DNA from: Rodentolepis nana
Lineage: Eukaryota > Platyhelminthes > Cestoda > Cyclophyllidea > Hymenolepididae
NCBI GenBank assembly: GCA_900617975.1
Contig: UZAE01000198.1
Location: forward strand, 1-30,944
Direction of reading: 5' to 3'
Length of the DNA: 30,944 nt
Shown here: positions 10,196 through 20,660 of the stretch, piece after piece
How positions within the stretch are numbered: position 1 is the first letter of the stretch
How the letters are laid out: each line of letters opens with the position of its first letter
Notes under the pieces: generated by a model
What the model saw: only the letters and a program-made list of their open reading frames with translations
Told to the model about the DNA's origin: nothing
Database searches by the model: none
Position numbers and translations under genes: made by a program

Positions 10196-11190
10196 AACAG
10201 CATAGTATAAACACACACGTAAAGCATCAAATATGCTGTTTATTGGTAAATGAAACATTCTTCTTAAGTTATCAATTTTTTCCTTTCCTCCTTTACTTAA
10301 ACCTACTTTATTTACATCTATAAATTTTATTAAATACTATTGGTGGAACAATTATCACAACGGAACTACCACTGTTTTCCATCGTCTGACCTTGACGCTA
10401 GAAAAGAGGAAAAAGAAGAGGAGGCTTTAAATAAAAAGCAAACACATTAGTTACACAATCTCATTAATATTTATAGGCCAAACAAGCTGTGTGAGTATTT
10501 AACTGTGAATATTCGATAAAATAGACTGTCCTAATTAATTCTCACATAAAGTTATTTAAAAAGATTAGGGGATGCATCGTGACATGGGAAGAGTGTTTAA
10601 CTTATCTTTCACACATTGAGACACCTCATTTGCCTGTTTATATTGGTTTGTTACAGCAGTAAATGCATTAGCTATTTTACCAACATCACGTTCCATTAAG
10701 AAATGACAGTCAGCGACTTTGAAATTGCAGAGGCTGATAAAAGCAAGAGAACAGGAGTATCTTTATTTAAAAAAATAGCTGTATATGCTCATCACATGTT
10801 ATCAATTCAATCGTACTTGTTGAATGGCAGAACTATTAGGCAAACGGAAACATCTGTATTTCCACAAACCAAACTTAATTAATTTTTTTTTAAAGAAATG
10901 GTTAAGCCCATACGAATGTTTGTTATTTTTCCTTATTGAAATGAACGCCCATTGCTTGGCCCTAAGGGGTTGGAGAGTGACTGAACCTTCGTCACTTTAA
11001 AGTCACTCTTGGTGGGTGGCACAAATTCAAACAATAAGTAAGTAATAGTGCCAGTGGTAGTGAGGAGGTTAATGCTCAATTATTTAGGGAATTTCTAGTT
11101 AATATTTATTAGAGGAAGTGCCAGTTGACCAACTATATAAGGTATTGAAAGAAGCTATTTTATTTGAATTGCTGACCACTTCCATGGAAC
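10196..11190 (+). repeat. Module F, copy 2
   Basis: This is the partner of 3936-4945. It begins with a 247-bp tract identical to copy 1 and ends in the shared GACCACTTCCATGGAACCAA. Confidence 0.85.
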
Positions 11191-11456
11191 CAATAGTTTT
11201 AGGGGGTCAAATGGGGATCTTGGGATGTAGGGGCATCGAAACTGCATGTACACAGTGGTGGCAAATGCACTTTAAGATGCGAAGTGTGAAAGTACGAAGC
11301 ATTATTGTACTTTCTGGCATTGGAACAGTAGCCATCTTTCTTGTCGCAATTGTACTATGGGCCATGCACGTTATAAGCCATTCTACTTTTGAATGTAGCA
11401 AATTCATTGAGAGTCCCACCTCAACTATTTGTTGTCAATTAACTCATTACAAATAA
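11184..11456 (+). CDS. Candidate small membrane-peptide ORF or exon, function unknown
   Basis: An ATG at 11184 opens 90 codons ending at 11456, and the frame continues open upstream to about 11118. Near residues 39-61 is a strongly hydrophobic run (IIVLSGIGTVAIFLVAIVLW), long enough for one membrane span. Basic residues (KMRSVKVRS) precede it, so the N-terminus would be cytosolic by the positive-inside rule. Two Cys lie before the span and three after it. The segment is single-copy in the window because the equivalent sequence is deleted from unit 2 and displaced or outside in unit 1. The opposite strand is also open over much of it, which weakens the case. The protein was not recognised. It could be an exon of the duplicated gene or a chance frame. 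Confidence 0.25.
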   Translation: MEPIVLGGQMGILGCRGIETACTQWWQMHFKMRSVKVRSIIVLSGIGTVAIFLVAIVLWAMHVISHSTFECSKFIESPTSTICCQLTHYK

Positions 11457-12479
11457 TTTTATGTAAAAGAGCATAGTATTTCAAAACGACTCAATGAGAA
11501 ATTTCAACTTAAAAATTCCATTCAGAATTGAGTTGTTCCTAACTCTCAGTTTGTATTAATATACGTGACTGTTAGTAGCATATGCGATAAATGTGGTCAA
11601 TTAAATCAATCAATTAAATTGATACGATTGTTGATGGGAAACCGTTAGCTGCATTTTCATATTTATTACATAATGACGGAAATTTATTACCCACAAAACT
11701 TTGCTTCAAATATAAATGGAAGTCGAATTTCAGGCATTTCACATTGTTATTAAATGAAGCATAGTTTATTAGCTTCAATGATGGCTTTGGCTTGGAACCA
11801 CTGCCTCGTGAAAATTAATTGTCTACTTAAATACTCAGAGGAAAGAGAAATCTTTTTCCTGAATGGGGGAAGGGGAAGTTGAGTTGTGCTAGTGAAAAAT
11901 CGATGAATAGTGGAGGTCAAATTCATTCACCAACCTAGAACGTTTCCGTATAAAAGCGTCAACAAAAAATCAGGCAGAATGATAAAATATTTTGACAAGA
12001 AGGCAGTTAAATTAAAAAATCTCACATTTTGGAGCTGTATTCAGCGTGTCTTTTGAATTTATTTATTGTAGCTAAGTCATCTAATTTCTAGTTAATTTTA
12101 TATCTTCTTGTCTTTGCTTTACCAATAAGTTAGGAAAATTAGGAGTCTCTACAAGACGAGAGGGTGGGCTAAAGAGAGTTGGAGGATTTTGAGGACACCC
12201 TCCTTTTAACTTTCAAAAATGCACCAACCACTTTGGCACACCCCACTTGTGAACACAAGTATCGCATCTCACCACATTAAATACAATCGTTATCTGAGGA
12301 GTTTTAATTTCTGCAATAGGGGTAGACCTAAACTGTTTCTTCATTTTACTAGACGTTAATGACAATTTAATAATATTTATGAGGGAATAAAAGCACAATA
12401 GAGGTAAATTGATGCACCTGGCCGCATTTAAATGTAAATGACCATCCGATCAGCAGGTTTCTCAATCTTGGAGTCAAAT
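11457..12479. other. AT-rich stretch with nothing recognised
   Basis: No repeat partner, RNA gene or convincing coding frame was seen. It lies between module F and module A of unit 3. The minus-strand frame at 12213-12398 has no family features. It is probably ancestral unit sequence that is deleted in units 1 and 2. Confidence 0.4.
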
Positions 12480-13375
12480 AATATCATTGGAGCACTTGAA
12501 TACCACAAGTGAGTTTTACTTCGTTTGGGAACTAGGATAACTCAGGGTCCTTGCACTTCAACGAAGGACTCCTGATGACTAGATTTCATAATCTGCTTCT
12601 TCCTGAACAAATCAAGTCTTCATGACTTCCTGAACCGAGTTTTCTTAAGATCCATATAGTAGTAGTGCGACTGTGACATTTCTTGCTTGCTTCCCTCCTT
12701 ATGCCTTCTTCGCCAAAATCAAGCATTACACTCAACAACTTTCATTTTCAGCTGTGTTCACTTTTGAATTTACTTGACTCCTTGTTCACCATCAACGGCA
12801 TTTCCGAACCTCAACATGAGTACGGGAACATATTTCATCCCTTTGAAGACCCTGCCTTGCACTGGGAAAGCAATTAAGTGAACTTTAAATGTAGCACTTC
12901 AATCGAAAATTGCAATACTTTTTTACCAAATTCTTCCATGTCTACTTTAAAACTTTTAAAGTTCGAAATCATTGAGTATCACTCTTAGAGCCTTTATCTA
13001 TCTTTAGCTAATCAAGTGGTAATTAAGCAAAGTGCGATTGTATTTCAGTTGGATGATGGTGATGTCAAAGGCAGAAAGAGTGAAAATATCAAAACGAATT
13101 CAGGAATCTTTGTCACATTTAATTTTTGCTTGCAGACCAGTTCACTCTTTAACGCGTTCTACCGAGCAATCACTTAAACATAACGCACCATTCCCATTGC
13201 TACTATCAGAATCAAGATCAAGAGGCATTTTTTGAAGTTAATCTGTGTCAGGATAGATTTCACGAATGAACGCATTTAAGGCTCAGTAAATGGGAATTAA
13301 CTGAACTATACGATTTTTAAATAAGTAAAGTACTTTTCGAAGATTAGGGTATGAGATGTGGGAAAAAGATAAGTA
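12480..13375 (+). repeat. Module A, copy 3 (fullest copy)
   Basis: It aligns with 309-1140 over its whole length and with 4946-5690 in its second half. The segment AAGATCAAGAGGCATTTTTTG is shared with 5450-5470. It shows the uninterrupted sequence at the point where the retroelement 1-308 is inserted in unit 1. Confidence 0.7.
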
Positions 13376-13605
13376 AGCTATTCACCGATACTGAAACAGG
13401 CACTTTCGAAATCACTTGAGGAAGGGATTAAAGGAGCTTCTAGAATTTCTTCTAGGCACTAAGATCACCACTGCCTCACAGAAACTTTCATGAGGGAAAG
13501 TATGTGAATATTTAGCCAAATTTTTGATAATTTTCAAGACATCGATCAATATTTTGTTCATCCTGAAAGCAAGTGTTTCTGAATAAGTAATAATTTTCAT
13601 CTATT
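13376..13605 (+). repeat. Module B, copy 2
   Basis: This is the partner of 1771-2050. It shows the site without the solo LTR found downstream in unit 1. Confidence 0.65.
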
Positions 13606-14467
13606 CACACAATCTAACGACCTTTTGATAATTTTTTACAAAGTGCTGTAGGCAGATGGGCGTAATCGATTCCGTTAAAAACCGCCAGGGAACAGTTAGA
13701 CACTCAATCACTGACTCATACTTTTAATGTAATCTAACTTAGTACAAATTCAGTTGACAAAGTTACTTTAAGGGTCCCACTCAACGTATGTCTCCAAATT
13801 AAAAGATTAATAATGGGATCATACAGCCTGTTTATGGGGGGAGTGAGAAATGCGGAAAGAGGTGAGTGCTAATAGTAGTAGGGTAGAATGAGACGAAGGG
13901 AACATTAGCATCATCTCAATTTGGATGAGCATGCAGTCAAAGAAAAGAGACATGTAAAAAGGCTTATATGATAGGATTTGATTAATTTTGCTTCAATTGC
14001 TTATCCAGCTGCAATTTGTGATATTGCCATCAAGAATCCTCAGATTTAAGGGACTTTGGTCTACATTGGATCCATATTTAACTTTAAAGTCTTGGCTTTG
14101 TGCAAAAGTAAAAACATTCTTGGGTGACATTATCTTCAAATCATTCGACGGTTCACACTGTAAGCCATCTGGCGATTGTATAGATTTCGAAAACGATGAT
14201 TTGTAATTACTGCTCTCTTGGAATCAGACTGCGATTTATCAGTTAGGTCAATTCATCAGTCAAACATATCAAAACTTTTGAAACTTAGGGGATAAATGCT
14301 AATCATATTCTTCAAAAACATCCAATCCCATTAATATTAGTCATATTGATTTTAAAATTCTATTCCAGCTCAGGTGACGTCAAGAATTTTAGACGCCATG
14401 ATAATATAGGAACCACCACGTTAGCGCCACCCTCATCTCTAAAGTGCAATTATGTCTGGTTTTTCTC
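13606..14467 (+). repeat. Module C remnant plus module D, copy 3
   Basis: Only about 70 bp of C remain (13610-13680). D then aligns with 2761-3490 and 6401-7150. A TGACGTCA octamer, the cAMP-response-element consensus, occurs at about 14375 where copy 1 has a palindrome. No functional evidence beyond the match was seen. D ends in TTTTTCTCAG, the best polypyrimidine-AG acceptor among the copies. Confidence 0.7.
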
Positions 14468-14469
14468 AG

Positions 14470-14631
14470 ATCGTGCATAGAGCATTTAGCAGATTCAGTA
14501 ACCGTATCTTTGGAAATTTTGTTGAAAGCGTTGTAAAGCCAAACATGACACCGAATTATATTGATGCCCGGTCGGTTATTGAAGGAGGCACGGCAATCAC
14601 CACCTTTGAGCATCTACAACGACTCCTCATC
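14470..14631 (+). pseudogene. Exon-like module E, copy 3 (54 codons, best splice signals)
   Basis: The 162-bp segment lies between the acceptor TTTTTCTCAG (ending 14469) and the donor GTGAGT (14632-14637), in phase 0. It reads IVHRAFSRFSNRIFGNF..., then VKPNMTPNYIDARS, then EGGTAITTFEHLQRLLI, with no stop. It has the strongest acceptor of the set. A longer frame from an ATG at 14452 to 14688 exists only because intron sequence happens to be open. No signal peptide, membrane segment or catalytic motif is visible, and the peptide looks like part of a soluble helical region. Its product was not recognised. If any E copy is a live exon, this one and copy 2 are the candidates. Confidence 0.5.
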
Positions 14632-16110
14632 GTGAGTGCTTGGATATTGTATACTGGCATAGAGGGAACGGCAGATTGTATAGAATGAAGTCATTCTTCT
14701 TCGTCTTCTGTTCTAAATGGTCTTTATGACGTGATGATTGTGTAAATCTCTATATGTCACAATCGTCTCTACCACCAGAGGAAGATCTCGTTATCGCTGC
14801 ATTGATAAGCGTCCGCGTTAAACTGGTCATTTCTACGAATCTGTTAGCTTAAAGAATTACGCGTGTGAATTACTCATATGTGCTGTTCAATTATTCCTCA
14901 GAACCCCCACCCACCAAACCGCTCCAGTGGAGATAAAATTTCGTGCTGTGAGTTGGAAAAGTGCATGGAGACAAAATACATCTTTGAGAGGGTAGTATCA
15001 TGCACTAGCATTCATTAATTTGAATAAAGAAGTAAACTGTGAAATATATTTGTAATATACTATTGGAATAGAATCCGATTTAAGTCCACACTTCCGAATT
15101 GACTCCGAATCATCAAGGTACACTTGCAGTCCTTTTGGTATTTAAGCATCAATTGATTCACACAGAGAATTGTTCAAACAACATCAAATTTTTCCATTTC
15201 CATCTTGAAGTTTAGTGCTTTTCTTTTTACACGCAAGCCATGACAGTGCTTTAGAGTTAAGAAAATGCTTAGAGTGAGAACTAAGTACAACACGAGATCA
15301 CAGGACATATGTGTGCATATTACGAGCAAACAATTTTCAGTGCTCCAAACAAAAATTGTGCAACAGAATAAACAATTGGAAATTAATACCATTTAGAGCT
15401 GAGCAAAGGTATAGAGACAAATATATCCCCCATAACTTTGGAGGCACTCCACTAAAACGAGAATGTTTATAAATTTGATGGGCATAAGAAGAAAAACTTC
15501 ACAATTGGCGTTACGTACTTGAATTTCAAGATGTTTCCAATGTACGATATTAGACATCAATCTTCTTTGAGATAAGCATACAAAGACAGTAATGGAATCA
15601 GCTTCTATGACCATTTTTGATCGTAGTTAGAGAATCCGGTTCATGATCTGCATTAGGGAGACTGTGAGAGAAGTTGAACTGTTGATAATCCGCTGAAAAT
15701 TATCTTTCAGTTGTCAATTAGTTCAAGTTCAACGCGATTAAATCCAAATTTTGTTGCCTCAAAATGACCAGATGATGAGATAATAATCCAGAGTGAACAC
15801 CATATCCAGAGGTGTTTTTGAATTGGTTGGTCGGCAATAATCCAATATTGGGTTGGTAAAGACAAAGGGAATCAATGAGCTCCCAGTTACAAAAAGATTG
15901 AAAGAATGTTCTAATTCCAATCGATCTTTGTCAGCATTATTAGAGTGAGATGGCAGTGTTATCACAATGGATTTTCTAAAACATAAGGAAGGTGGAATAA
16001 CTGCAAATGTATTGACGGCTAACAAATGAGAGTGCCTTTATCACCATTGCTTAAAGGGATTAGAACACAGTTCAAAGAAATCATTTTTTAGTTTTCTTTC
16101 GCCATCTTCT
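14632..16110 (+). repeat. Module G, copy 3
   Basis: It aligns along its length with 18465-19950. Shared landmarks are GCCATGACAGTGCT, ACAACACGAGATCACAGGAC and CATATGTGTGCATA, then GACCAGATGATGAGATAATA. The 5' and 3' thirds align with 7315-8160. Short minus-strand frames at 15174-15614 and 15759-16025 do not stay in frame in the partner copy. Confidence 0.8.
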
Positions 16111-16400
16111 AACGTCCTCGCACTTACTTCCAGCTATCATTCGACTCTTGACCCATCCATAACTAATTTTGAACAAAGAACTTGCTAAAATGGTCCCTAT
16201 TTTGTAGGGACTTGTATATGAGCCATTAGAGGCAAAGGTGGGGGAGAGGAGGGGGGAGGAATCTTCTACAGAGCAAGTCGGACTGATGCTCTCCACTCGG
16301 GTGCTCAAGGGGCTCACAATAAACCTCACATTTGTCCTTAAAATGACCCTTTGTGTTGACAAGGTCATTTTATGGTACATCTTAAAAACTCACCACTTGC
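16111..16400 (+). repeat. Module H, unit 3, with minus-strand exon-like signal and hairpin
   Basis: On the minus strand a C/T-rich tract (complement of 16237-16260) is followed by an open stretch reading ...SYTSPYKIG... and ...GWVKSRMIAGS, ending at a GTAAGT donor (16127-16122). The unit 4 copy reads ...SYTSPYKIM... and GWVRSRMVDGS. A 10-bp inverted repeat (16339-16348 with 16363-16372, arms TAAAATGACC and GGTCATTTTA) with a 14-nt loop is intact here and degraded in other copies. Confidence 0.7.
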
Positions 16401-16660
16401 CTTTGACCTTTCATGAGGCTCGAAATGTACAAACCTGGCATTCCGATATATTCATAAATGGGCAAAAAATTATTTTTTTTTTGAAAAATAGATAAATAGA
16501 TAAATGCGTTTTATTTTTACAGTGACTGCTAATTAAATGTAAATTCGAATGTGTTTATGCCCACTTTATTCAGTTCAAATTGAATCTAATTTATACACCA
16601 TTTGATCTTTAATAATTAATTTTATCAAATTGAGGGATATGGCTTTAACTCCCTCATGAT
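16401..16660 (+). repeat. Module I, partial copy
   Basis: It aligns with 8431-8570, then joins module K directly. Module J is missing in this unit. The stretch is AT-rich and no gene was seen. Confidence 0.5.
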
Positions 16661-17440
16661 AGATAGAAGCACGTTTTAAACCGATTAATTTGCCCTATGA
16701 TAATTACAATGTAATAATATATTTAATTTAAATCACAGGTCAATTCGCATAATATAATAAGTGAAATGAGAATAATAATATCGAATTCCTCCACGTGTGC
16801 GAAGAACTACTGGGTTAAATTAAAATTACTCGTCACCATTGATCATATAATATGGGAATTTGTTTTGGTGAGTTTCAAAATATGGCGTTTTCAATTCTGG
16901 AATTCTTTTCAAGAAAACAGTATTAAATAAACGCAATTTTCCCCCAGTTAAAATGTTTACAAGAAATTGAAAATTCAGGTTGTCTGTGTTCTTATTTTGA
17001 CTTATTAAATAATCAACGATCAATCACAAAATTTCCTGTAAAACCGAACACTGTTTTGCAATTTTAATAGAGTTAAGATTAGTCACAATTTTCCAGTCAC
17101 GATAAGTTATCCATGTCATCCTTGACTCTGTAAGATGAAATTCATAAAAAACATGTTACTTAAAATAACTAAGTAATGCAAACACTTTAGTCGGCCTGTG
17201 CTTTAGTTCTGACCTGGTGTTTCTTCAATGGGATACATAGTACTCTATCCAACTGCTACTTGGAGCTGTCACTGAATGGTTTGGAATACAGTTCGAACAT
17301 TGAACAGATAAGATCACACATTATCAAGTCTATGATATTTGAATTACTAATCATTTATTGGACTCGTTTAAAAATTTTTCGATTTCCACCCTCTCAAATA
17401 ATGATTATCTCAGGTCGAACAGGTTGTTATTACGAATGTT
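16661..17440 (+). repeat. Module K, copy 2
   Basis: It aligns with 9480-10190 and 28440-29220, and its reverse complement is 21540-22020. Shared segments include GAGTTAAGATTAGTCACAAT and ACTAATCATTTATTGGACTC. Confidence 0.8.
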
Positions 17441-18190
17441 AGGTCATCCCACAATGATTACGAGTTAAAGATTTAGTAGAACTAAATGATACATCTCTCC
17501 TCAATGCATGATTGTAGGTTTTACCTTAGTAAATGCAGCCTTGATATCGGAAGTTGATCATTGGTTACGAAAAATTTCTGGTCGTTTGCAAAAAATGTGA
17601 GTTTGAGTTGGAGGAGCGTAATTTCAGCATAAAAAGCAGATGAAGGCTTGAAGTAATATTTTTGAAATTGTTGTGATTGCAGTATTCGTTGACCAGATAT
17701 ATGTTTATTGGTGAAGCATTCTCATAACACGTTGAAGTTAGTCCATCTCGAAGCATCCACACACCCTTGTTGGAGATAATTAAATTAAACGAGGCAATGA
17801 CAAAAGGTGTCAATCAGAGTTCATGATTCCATTACAAGTATGATGTTGGAAATAGTTCAGTTAATATTAAAGACGACGCGGGGCAAGTATAGCCATCATT
17901 AACTATGGCACTATTAAATTTTATAGGCCATCTACAAAGTTAGCAAACTTTAAAACTCAACTTTGTGGGAGTCATGGAAAGAAGAGAGGGTCATGGGTGG
18001 TAGAGGAGAGAGTTAGGAAATAATCAGGTACTTTTTAAGCCTGCACTGTCTTTTCATCAACCCAGTTTGCTTTGGAAATATCGGGTTCGGGTAACCACTG
18101 CGGCATCCAACATCTTTGTAACGTCTACCAGTTACCAGAAAATCGATAGATTTGCATAGATTGATTCTAAAATGCCCTTCAATCTCACAT
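17441..18190 (+). repeat. Module L, copy 1
   Basis: Its reverse complement is at about 20715-21480. Examples are TTGCAGCCTTGATATCGGAA-like sequence against 21428-21450 reversed, and AAGTTAGTCCATCTCGAAGC against 21205-21235 reversed. A direct but shortened copy lies at 29221-29510. Minus-strand frames at 17565-17813 and 18013-18225 are interrupted in the reversed copy. Confidence 0.75.
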
Positions 18191-18203
18191 ATACTTAGGA
18201 GGA

Positions 18204-18464
18204 GTGGATGACACCGAGATTCCACACGAGTGGTGGCTGTCTTACAAACAGGCTTCAGATGTCAATGGTACTAAAAATTTACAGAATGATAAAGAGAATG
18301 TCACAAGACAACTATCGTTATCTCATTTGGCCAACTATGAAATGATTTGTGGAGTGTTTGGACTGCTAAAGTCAAACGTATCACCTTATTTTATCGATGT
18401 CTGCTCAGTTATTGAAGAAGGTACGGCAATTTCCACCTTTGAACATCTACTACCACTCCTCATC
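18204..18464 (+). pseudogene. Exon-like module E, copy 4, fused to unrelated upstream open sequence
   Basis: From about 18354 the segment matches module E (LLKSNVSPYFID, EEGTAISTFEHLLPLLI) up to the donor position ATC|GTGAGA (18465). Upstream of that the sequence is unrelated to module D or to the 5' third of E. It belongs to L-type sequence, and its start is mirrored in reverse at 20700-20735. The combined frame is open from about 18171, with a possible acceptor CTTAG at 18194-18198, and encodes HEWWLSYKQASDVNG and NDKENV before the E part. Silent differences from copy 3 are common in the shared part. It is either a chimeric exon made by the duplication breakpoint or a chance fusion. The frame continues open past the donor to 18578. 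Confidence 0.4.
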
Positions 18465-19950
18465 GTGAGATTTTGGACATTATACACTGACAGAGAGGAA
18501 ACGGCATATTGTCCAGAAAAAAATCGTTCTTCTTTGTCTTCCTTTCTATGTGGTCAATATGACTTGATGATTGGGTGAATCTCTATATGCCACAATCATC
18601 TCTACCACCAGAGGAATATACCGTTATCGCTGCATTGATAAGTGTCCGCGTTAAACTGGTCATTGTCAATTGCGTAGTTTCTGCGAATCTGTTAGCTTAA
18701 CGCAATTACGTGAGTGAATTACTCATATGGGCTGTTCAACCCCCACACACCACCCCTCTCCAGTGGAGATAAAATTTCGCGTAGTGAGTTGAAAAAGAAC
18801 ATGGAGACAAAGAACATCTTTGAGAGGATATAATCATGCACTAGAATTCATTAATTTTAAAAAAGAGGTAAATTGTGAAATGTATTCGTAATGTATTATT
18901 GGATTAGTATCTGATTTAAGTCCACACTACCGAATTGACACGGAATCATCAAGGTTCACTCACAGTTCGGATGGGAATTATTTCATCAAAACCAAATTTT
19001 ACCTTTTTCATCTTGAATTTTGGTTTTTTCTTATTGTTTTGCGTCATATTTGACGTATAAGCCATGACAGTGCTCTAGAGTTCAGAAAATGCGTACGATG
19101 TGAACTAACTACAACACGAGATCACAGGACATATGTGTGCATACTACGAGCAAACAATATTCAGTACCCCAAGCAAACATTAAACAACAGAAAAAATAGG
19201 GAAATATTGTAATCTAGAGCTGAGCAGTGTATAGAGACAAATATGTCCTTCTGAAATTTGATGGGACTTCACCAAATCAAGATTGCTTAAAAATTTGAAG
19301 AGTATAAGAAGAAAGAGTTCACAAATGTCATAACGTACTTGAATTTCCATTAGTTTCCATTGAACGATATCAGATACCAATTATCCTTGAGGTGAGCGTA
19401 CAAGGGCTGTAAGATAACTTATTTATATGACTGATTTGACCGTAGTAAGAGGATCCGGATCGTGATCTGCATTCGAGAGACTGTAAGAGAAGTTGAACCT
19501 GTAAAAAGTGTCCTTAAGATATTAAGTAGTCCAACCTCTACGCAATAAAATCCCCATATCGTTGCCTTAAAATGACCAGATGATGAGATAATAATCCAGA
19601 GAAATTTTCCGATCAAAAGTGGGAAGGTTACAGGTGAACTGTATATCCAAGGGTATTTTTGAATTAGTTGATCGGCAATAATCCAATGTTGGATTGGTAA
19701 AGAAAAAGATAATTAATGTTTTTCACCAATAAAATGATTGAAAGAATTTTCTAACTCCAATCGATTGTTGCGAGCATTACTTAAGACAGACGGCCGTGTT
19801 ATCACAAGTGAACTTCTAAAACAAATGAAAAGTGAAATAACTAAAAATGTATTGACTTCTGACAAATGAGAGTGTCATTATCACCATTGCTTTAAGGGAT
19901 AAAAACAAAGGGTAAAGAAATCATTGGAAAGTTTCGTTTCACCAACTTCT
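18465..19950 (+). repeat. Module G, copy 4
   Basis: It aligns with 14632-16110 nearly throughout at about 80-85 % by eye. Examples are TGCATTGATAAGTGTCCGCG, GAGATCACAGGACATATGTG and ATGACCAGATGATGAGATAA. Confidence 0.8.
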
Positions 19951-20240
19951 AACTTCCTCGCACTTACTTCCATCTACCATTCGACTCCTCACCCATCCAA
20001 AACTACCTTTAAATATAGGAATGGTCATTATTTTGTAGGGACTTGTATATGAGTCATTAGAGGCAAGGGTGTGAGGTGGAGGGAGGAATCTTCTATAGAG
20101 CAAGTCGGATGGATGCTCTCCACTCGGGTGCTCAAGGGGCTTACAGTGCACTCCACGTTTGTCCTTAAAACAAGCCTTTGTGTTGACAAAGTCAATTCAT
20201 TAAGGATTTAAGGAGTCTATATATTTCTACCTCTAACTTC
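19951..20240 (+). repeat. Module H, unit 4
   Basis: It aligns with 16111-16400. The minus strand carries the GTAAGT donor (19967-19962) after an open stretch ending GWVRSRMVDGS. The G-rich tract at 20066-20088 is less pure than in the other copies. Confidence 0.7.
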
Positions 20241-20660
20241 TGCGGTCTTACCACGTTAGATAAACAAAAATAAAGGTTGTTGAAAGAAAAATTTATTAAT
20301 TATAAAAAAATTTAGTACTATTTAAGTTTACAAACTGATAAGAACAATTAAAAACCTAAAATTTGGAATGCTCTTGTTCCATAAAAAAAGCATTTATTCG
20401 AGTAACAAATGATACCACTACTTCATTACGTTCTCAGGGGCAAATAAGTCAAAGCAACTTGTGCACCAGAATTTCATTACTAAATCTGTGATATCAGACA
20501 AACCCACCATCATTATTATCCCATCAACCCCCTCATCTGCCATTCAACTAGTGAAGTTAAACTTAATGAGATCTACCAAGGAGAATACTTGAGATGTGAC
20601 ATCGGAGTGATGACAGACCTTGTATTTTCCAAACACTATACGAATTATTTTATAGTTAGC
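20241..20660 (+). repeat. Module M (follows H), copy 1
   Basis: Positions 20275-20460 align with 24440-24660: GAAAGAAAAATTTATTA against GAAAGGAAAATTTGTTA, then TTTAGTACT, TTTACAAACTGA and AACAAATGAT-like segments. The remainder to 20660 has no recognised content. Confidence 0.55.

Noticed and set aside
12560..12620. CTGATGA motif suggesting a hammerhead ribozyme
   Set aside because: No GAAA core with the needed stems follows at this site, and the other TGATGA sites (for example 15770 and 28018) also fail.
16238..16495. 85-codon plus-strand ORF over module H
   Set aside because: Other H copies do not keep this frame, and it crosses the G-rich tract and an AT-rich tail.
17565..17813. 82-codon minus-strand ORF with a plausible-looking sequence
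   Set aside because: The homologous inverted copy at about 21230-21420 has stops and indels in the matching frame.
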